Below, piece by piece: positions 58,573-64,000 of a stretch of 64,000 bases of DNA. The DNA is from Deinandra increscens subsp. villosa (lineage: Eukaryota > Streptophyta > Magnoliopsida > Asterales > Asteraceae), in contig JBCNJP010000014.1 of assembly GCA_039602395.1 (NCBI GenBank), positions 744,001-808,000 of the forward strand, read 5' to 3'. A program made the translations under genes and the position numbers. Under the pieces are notes generated by a model. That model saw only the letters and a program-made list of their open reading frames with translations, made no database searches and had not been told where the DNA came from. Position 1 is the first letter of the stretch; the number at the start of each line of letters is the position of its first letter.

Positions 58573-59130
58573 GAAGGATAAAAAAAACAAGATGTTATTA
58601 CACGGACTGAATTTAGGTTCATAATATTAAATAAATAAAAAAATATAAAAAAACGATTGGGAAATTTAAAAATTATGATTGACATAAAATCCTTATAAAA
58701 CAATAAATGATAATTTAATAAATTAAAAAAATTATTATAATTGACAAATTGTCGATTAGTTAAAAAAAGACTCAAATTTATTGAGTAAATTCATCAAATC
58801 TACATTAATTGTCATTTGTTTTGAATTTCTTTTTTTAATTTAGACAAAATTGGTAATTAGTCTTTATTGGTGATTTACTAAATTTGTAATTGATTGTGAG
58901 TTTGACATATGGCAGTGGTGATATGGACCCTTTAAAATGAAGACATGTGGCAACCATTTTTTTTATTATGATTAAGATAAGATAAGATATATAAGCAAAG
59001 GGTAATTTGAAACCCGCGTTGAGTTGTGGAATCCGTAGAACCTCTTAAAAAACGGGGTAAAAAAAATATTTTTTTGTCCTCAACTTTTTTATAGTGGTTA
59101 TTTTAGTTATAGATTACTTTTAAAATAAAA

Positions 59131-60432
59131 GGAAAATTGGAATAAAATAATCTCAACTTTTGGGTATTGGACTACAATAATCCCACTTTTTGATATAACC
59201 CACAACGGTCCCAACTTTTAACTTTATTATTTAAAATGGACCCACCGTTAAAAAAACTAACACCGTTAGTTTTAATCCTACTTGGCGGCTGACGTGGCTT
59301 TTATTAATTTTTTTTAATTGTGCCTATTATACACGTGGATTTAACCCCCAAATAACATAAACAAAAAAATCAGATTTCCCCCAAATCAGTCGTTCCTTCC
59401 TGTTCCAGATATCCCCCAAATCGACGCATGAACCCTAGCTCGCGAACTCCCCCAAATCGAATGGAATCAATCGATTAAAGGCGACTGTTCTTCATCATCG
59501 CTACATCCTGAGACCGAATCAAGCAATAAGCACATCATCTTCGTCCGCATCAATCCGCTCTTCTCCATCATCGCTATACCGATGAAGAGCTGTTTAAAAG
59601 CGTTGTTAACAGACCCGATGAACCATTGCAGCTGTACAAGTTGGACTTTAAGTAGAAGCTGCAGCTATACAAGTTGGACTTTAAGTGCAAATTGGACTTC
59701 AAGTTTGACTTTAATATCATTATCTCTTGATAGCATATATAAAGTAGGAAGAGTAGAATCTTTTGTTGATGCCATCGAAATCAGCAGGCATTCATTCTTA
59801 AAGTTGGACTTTAAGGTCAACTTTTGTTTCCATCACGACCCATTTAACACATCAGTCAACAAAACATATATCCAAAAGTCAACAAATAAATTCTGCCATA
59901 CAATATGTCCCTCAAGAATGATCGTGGATTTAAGGAAATCAGAAGAATCGTGGGACTAATCGTGGGAAATCGCGTATGTATTCTCCTTCAATCTCTCACC
60001 AAAATCGCGTATGCTTCTCCTTCACTGTGCTATGGTTCGTCTGCGTCTTCTAATCTGGTTCGTCTCCTTCACCAAAATCGTGGAACAATGATCGATTGTC
60101 TTCTGTTCTGCTCTGGTTCGTCTCTGTCTTCTCCAATAAACGTGGGACTATTTAGGGTTCATAAGGGGATCGATTGTTTAAAGGGATTGATGTGGCATTT
60201 AATATCTGATGTGGCATTTACGGTTTAATAAAAAAAGGAAAAAAAAAGAAAAATACAAGTCAGCGCCACGTCAGCGCCACATGGGACTAAAAACTAACGG
60301 TGTTAGTTTTTTTAACGGTGGGTCCATTTTAAATAATAAAGTTAAAAGTTGGGACCGTTGTGGGTTATATTGAAATGTGGGATTATTGTAAGCCAATACC
60401 CAAAAGTTGGGATTATTTTATTCCAATTTTCC
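59131..60432. mobile_element. Mutator-like element with long TIRs, empty site at 43604
   Basis: 1302 bp, ends GGAAAATTGG and CCAATTTTCC, with TIRs of about 150-170 bp that include AACGGTGTTAGTTTTTTTAA-type sequence. Flanked by a 9-bp duplication AAAATAAAA (59122-59130 and 60433-60441). The related unit at 43600-43640 has the unoccupied site. The central 830 bp (59390-60225) is GC-richer with CT-rich, exon-like sequence and repeats of GTTGGACTTTAAG, so it could be captured gene sequence (Pack-MULE), but I recognise no protein. Confidence 0.9.
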
Positions 60433-60510
60433 AAAATAAAAATAAAAACGCCTAGTAGATTTTTTTTTAAATATCCAAAAAAGTTACATATGTAACTTTC
60501 GTGTGTAACT

Positions 60511-60552
<42 letters not shown>

Positions 60553-60578
60553 AGTGGAACAATACATAACGACCGGAT

Positions 60579-60606
60579 GCCTACGTCGCTACAGCGGTAC
60601 GTAGGC
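60579..60606. repeat. Compact GC-rich palindrome
   Basis: GCCTACG (60579-60585) pairs with CGTAGGC (60600-60606), enclosing CGCT and AGCG. Stands at the right border of the last (TA)n tract. Could be the end of another unrecognised element. Confidence 0.5.
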
Positions 60607-61060
60607 AAAAAAGGGTTGGCTGGGTAGGTCATGGTCACTGTGTCTGAACAACATTGATAACACACTATATTTGCGAAAGGTCAATCTTAAAGGAGGGATT
60701 ACCCATAATATGGTTACTAAATCCACCATTGGTGATTCATCCAAAGTGATATTATCTTTGAATTTAAATTAACCAAAACTTATTTTATCTTTATTTTAAT
60801 TACTTTCTTAAAAACAACTTTTAGATCAGGCTAGACGTTGACAAATATTTTGAGTACAGAGCTCTTGTGTCATTGGACGATCTCGATATCTTACTCTCAC
60901 TATACTATACCTATAATGGGTGCACTTGTCCGAACGTGTGATGTATGGTGATTGTCTATTTATCGTGTTTTCATAAATTTAAAACTTACTTAAAAGTGGT
61001 GTTTAATGACCCATTAACATCATATATTTTTATAAGCACACCCGCCACGTCACTTCACAA

Positions 61061-61515
61061 ATGAGGTGTCTAGACTCTCGGGGAGGAGGGGAAAATATTT
61101 TAGGTTAAATGGCAATTGATACCATGTGAGAGAGATCGATTAAAACTCCACCCCAAATAGGTAATGGATAGACTTGAACGTAAATTAAAATAAGTTACAA
61201 TAAGGTACATAAAGAATGTAAGATGTACAAAACAAGTCTATACAATATACAAAGTTAAATATGTTTATCACCATGTCTCATATAAGGCCACCTGGCCCAC
61301 CCAAAGCCTTCTCTCTTATAAATATAAGCCATATGACACCTTTCTATCCTATGTCAATGTCTCATAATAACCCTTCCAGATCCATTCTATCTGCACCGGC
61401 TTCTTTTTCTCCTCCATCCATGAATCCATCCAAGTCTCGTGGAGTCCTTGCTCCTTCACAGCCCATGTCTCGCTTCAAATCGACCAGGCTTCATCCAAAG
61501 TCCTTGATTCAGCTT
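61061..61515 (+). repeat. Duplicated block, left copy
   Basis: Matches 63223-63627 at roughly 85-90%, from ATGAGGTGTCTAG to the shared GATTCAGCTT. The left copy then runs into a copia fragment, whereas the right copy continues its open frame. Confidence 0.85.
61261..61515 (+). pseudogene. Truncated paralogue of the open frame at 63393
   Basis: Shares SHIRPP, MSHMTPFYP, NPSRSI, SAPA and MNPSKS segments with the frame at 63393-63917, but homology stops at 61515, where unrelated minus-strand copia sequence begins. The frame itself continues to 61647 through the foreign sequence. Probably a broken copy with no function. Confidence 0.7.
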
Positions 61516-61690
61516 AACTGTTCCCATTTCTTTCAGTTCCAATTTCTTGAAGTAATCCTTATGTGGAGTCATGAGGAAAGAACATCCAAAATCCATAATC
61601 CAGTCTTCTCCACCATGCTTTTGATCCACCACAAGGACATCCAATGATTCATAACCATCTGATGCAGCATCTTGGGTTGAATAACTTTTT
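61516..61690 (-). pseudogene. Copia gag/protease fragment
   Basis: Minus strand reads DGYESLDVLVV followed by EDWIMDFGCSFLMTPHKDYF, the end of gag and the protease motif of a copia element of a different lineage from A and B. The usual DSG/DTG triad is DFG here. No zinc knuckle, integrase or LTR is attached. Fragment inserted into, or recombined with, the duplicated block. Confidence 0.75.
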
Positions 61691-61699
61691 CCTCCATTG

Positions 61700-63222
61700 T
61701 TCTGTGTGACGCCCACTCCTAGACTTGGCACCAGGAGGGGTAACTAATCGGATTACTCATGAACACATGATACAACAGAGATAACTAAGCAGCAGAAATT
61801 AAAAACTTTTTATTTATTTATAAGCCAAGTACAACAGTAAGGAAGATACAACATAATCTAACAACTAGATCTTATCTATGTCTATTTCTAGTCTATTACC
61901 GAGTCCTTTCCTGATAGCTTGCCCGCCTAGTTTGTCCTCACCAAAGCCCTTTCCTTGCTACCTTAAACATCGTTATCACTTGACATACATATGTTTTTGG
62001 GAATGTCAGCTTACGATGGTGAGTTCTATGTTTTTCAAAAAGCGTTACCTTTGCCTCGAAAGTTTATCCCAACGCTTGGGCATAACGACCCCCTTTTATT
62101 AAACATTTATCAAGTATAAAACATAACAGAGTTGTACTATAACTTTAAAACCATTCTCCTTTAAACATTTATAAGGTATAAGCATTAGCATTATACTAAA
62201 ATGTAACCTTTAAACATTTATCACATATAAGACATAACAGAGTTATACCAAAACATGTACCCATTTAACCATTTAACCATTTAACCGTTTAATCGTTTAA
62301 CCATTTAACCATTCAACCATTTAATTATTTAACAGGTATAAAACATAACAATATTATACTGAAACATAACCTTTAAATGATAGTCAAAACCATTTAGTAC
62401 TTAAAGTACTTTGGGCCTCCTAGACCCTCTCTTGTGCAAATAATCATTAGGTATAAAACATAAAAAAGTTATACGCAATATTATAAGCAGTCATTTATTT
62501 ACTTACTAAGCATTGTCTAATGGAACCACGTTAATTTCTCGGGTAACCGTCGCCACCCGAATACCTTTTCAATAGAGCAGTCGTCGCTACCCCGGAGAAC
62601 CGTCGTTCCTCGATTCTAGTTGTACAACCACCTTTTCCCTTTTCACTAGATAATATATGCTTAGATTAAAACATTTTCAGCCTTTTTAAAATTCCATTTA
62701 AATAACCCTTGTATTTGGCCTCACCCGTATATGGAAATAAGCGTTTTTTTAAATATAATGTTATGGGTCTTGTTAAACTTCAGTGAAACCTACACTGCAC
62801 TGATTCTATAACATTTTCTATTGTATTACGGATGTTTATATATAGGAAGTAACGCATCGTATCCACCACACCTTAAATACAAACGAATATGATATAAAAT
62901 CATCCGAGTATAGAGTTGCAATCTTACACACTAACAACTATATAAACTACTTTCTAACAACCATTAACAAACGCTTAACAAAATATTAAGCAGACATTGC
63001 ACTTTCACCCCCTACAACTTCCAACTCGACATATACAGCCCCTCAACTTATTCTGACTTTATTTGATCTTGGATTTAACCTCACACGTATCAAATTGTTA
63101 GAAGAATCCAACTTAATGTTGATCACATATATTATAGAATTCATGGACTGTATCATCAGAGAGGGAGGTGGCAGACATGGCTGGAGATTGAATGGGAAGA
63201 GAAAACGTGATAGGGAGAAGAA
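61700..63222. other. Intergenic, possible LTR start, no gene
   Basis: TGTGACGCCCACTCC near 61705 resembles the start of a plant LTR, but I found no matching end or target duplication. 62100-62400 repeats 'aaacatttatcaagtataaaacataac'-like units. No coding region is supported. Confidence 0.4.
62261..62333. repeat. (CATTTAAC)n minisatellite
   Basis: About eight imperfect 8-bp units, with C-to-G and A-to-T variants. Confidence 0.85.
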
Positions 63223-63627
63223 ATGAGGTGTCTAGGGGATGCGGGGAAAATATTTTAGGTTAAATGGCGATTGATACCATATTAGAGAGATTGATTAAAA
63301 CTCCACCCCAAATAGGTAATGGATAGACTTGAACATAAAGAATGTACAAAACAAATCTATACAATATACAATAAATATGTTAATTTATTACCATGACTCA
63401 TATAAGGCCACCCAAAGTCTTATCTCCTATATATATGAGCCATATGACACCATTCTATCCAATATTAATGTCTCCTAGTAACCCTTCCAGATCCATTCCA
63501 TCTGCACCGGCTCCTTTATTTCCTCGATCCATGAATCCATCCAAGTCTCCTGGAGTCCTTACTCCTTCACCAGTCCATGTCTCACCTCAAACCGATCAGG
63601 CTCCATCCAAAGTCCTTGATTCAGCTT
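63223..63627 (+). repeat. Duplicated block, right copy
   Basis: Second copy of 61061-61515, about 2.16 kb downstream in the same orientation. It retains the longer open frame. Confidence 0.85.
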
Positions 63628-63917
63628 ATCAAGTCAATGCTCCACCAACCTCTTCAAACAATTCAGGGCCAATGAAGTTGTTGAGCCATGGGTATGTTGA
63701 CAAGGGAAAGGGGATAGAAAAGGCTGTTGAACTAGAGCCAACATCGAAGAAAAATATGAGCACGTTTGAGCCTCAAGTTAAGGATCTAAGCTATGAGGAG
63801 GTGTCTCGGTTGCTCATGAGTGAGGAGGTGCATATACCGGGCATCGTTAAACCTTCACAACTTTCTCGTTTCTTGAATATCCAACGGAGGATAAATGATA
63901 TTTATTATCGGGTTTAA
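63393..63917 (+). CDS. Unrecognised protein, 174 residues
   Basis: Open frame of unknown function, possibly one exon or the end of a longer gene. The N-terminal 90 residues are proline/serine-rich with SHMTPFYP, MNPSKSPGV and PSPVH segments and look disordered. The C-terminal 75 residues look folded and charged: a DKGKGIEKA stretch, an acidic helix (DLSYEEVSRLLMSEEV), then QLSRFLNIQRRINDIYYRV before the stop. No family was recognised. A truncated paralogue of the N-terminal half lies 2.1 kb upstream, and the surroundings are transposon-rich, so it could be a transposon-borne gene or a fragment of a host gene. No promoter or polyadenylation signal could be assigned. Confidence 0.45.
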   Translation: MTHIRPPKVLSPIYMSHMTPFYPILMSPSNPSRSIPSAPAPLFPRSMNPSKSPGVLTPSPVHVSPQTDQAPSKVLDSAYQVNAPPTSSNNSGPMKLLSHGYVDKGKGIEKAVELEPTSKKNMSTFEPQVKDLSYEEVSRLLMSEEVHIPGIVKPSQLSRFLNIQRRINDIYYRV

Positions 63918-64000
63918 ATAAATTCAAGTTATTATATAACAATGTCTTTTGAAATGTTTGTAACATGGTTATGATATTGATAATAATGTTAGTTTATTTC

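Larger units (their letters stand above)
45761..60512. repeat. Large direct duplication, copy 2
   Basis: Collinear with 36183-43690. The first bases after the gap (gtaagataatat) already match copy 1 at about 36184, followed by a roughly 210-bp insert (45776-45985) and then continuous homology from 'tttaggtgtcattaaa'. Copy 2 is longer because it holds a 3-kb Helitron, a 1.4-kb hAT, a foldback element, a second Helitron, a TIR element and a MULE that copy 1 lacks. Confidence 0.88.

Noticed and set aside
59582..59959. 125-codon open frame inside the MULE
   Set aside because: Built from repeated GTTGGACTTTAAG words; no recognisable domain. Mentioned only as possible captured DNA.
61705..63100. 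Solo LTR starting TGTGACGCCC
   Set aside because: Start is suggestive, but no CA end, target duplication or second copy could be found in the window.

Overview
The window is a stretch of plant nuclear genome, most likely from a eudicot with a large, transposon-rich genome. The evidence is two Ty1/copia retrotransposons primed from initiator tRNA-Met, abundant hAT, MULE and Helitron DNA transposons, a spliced NPG1-related TPR gene, and telo-box/site II promoter elements. The repeat content looks like Asteraceae, but that is an impression and not demonstrated.

Layout. 162-6046: a very young copia element on the minus strand (perfect 5-bp target duplication, near-identical LTRs) whose pol is broken by one frameshift. 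6950-7570: site II and telo-box promoter motifs followed by two tandem copies of what looks like an H/ACA box snoRNA. 8000-11560: MITE and MULE debris. 11568-18005: a young LTR element with intact LTRs, primer site and TATA box but no coding capacity (LARD type), whose 5' leader carries three unusual repeat arrays. 19567-20011: hAT MITE. 20088-25144: an apparently intact copia element with a single 1434-residue polyprotein. 26604-30224: a long LTR-derived, non-coding unit with a perfect target duplication.

32230-35331 (minus) is the one clear host gene, an NPGR2-like calmodulin-binding TPR protein in five coding exons, with one apparent one-base frameshift in exon 3. 36183-43690 and 45761-60512 are two copies of the same DNA on either side of a 500-N assembly gap. 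Each copy holds transposons the other lacks, so one copy serves as an empty-site control for the other. The second copy resumes homology right at the gap edge, so this may be two haplotypes laid end to end by the assembler and not a true duplication. Long (TA)n tracts inside both copies are packed with TIR elements and a Helitron. 61061-63917 holds a duplicated, unrecognised open reading frame, one copy of which is fused to a copia fragment.

No operon-like or multi-gene system is present. The most interesting items are the tandem snoRNA candidates, the motif arrays in the leader of the non-coding LTR element, the gap-flanking duplication, and the (TA)n insertion nests. Coordinates were counted by hand; element ends defined by target duplications are reliable to the base, and others are approximate.
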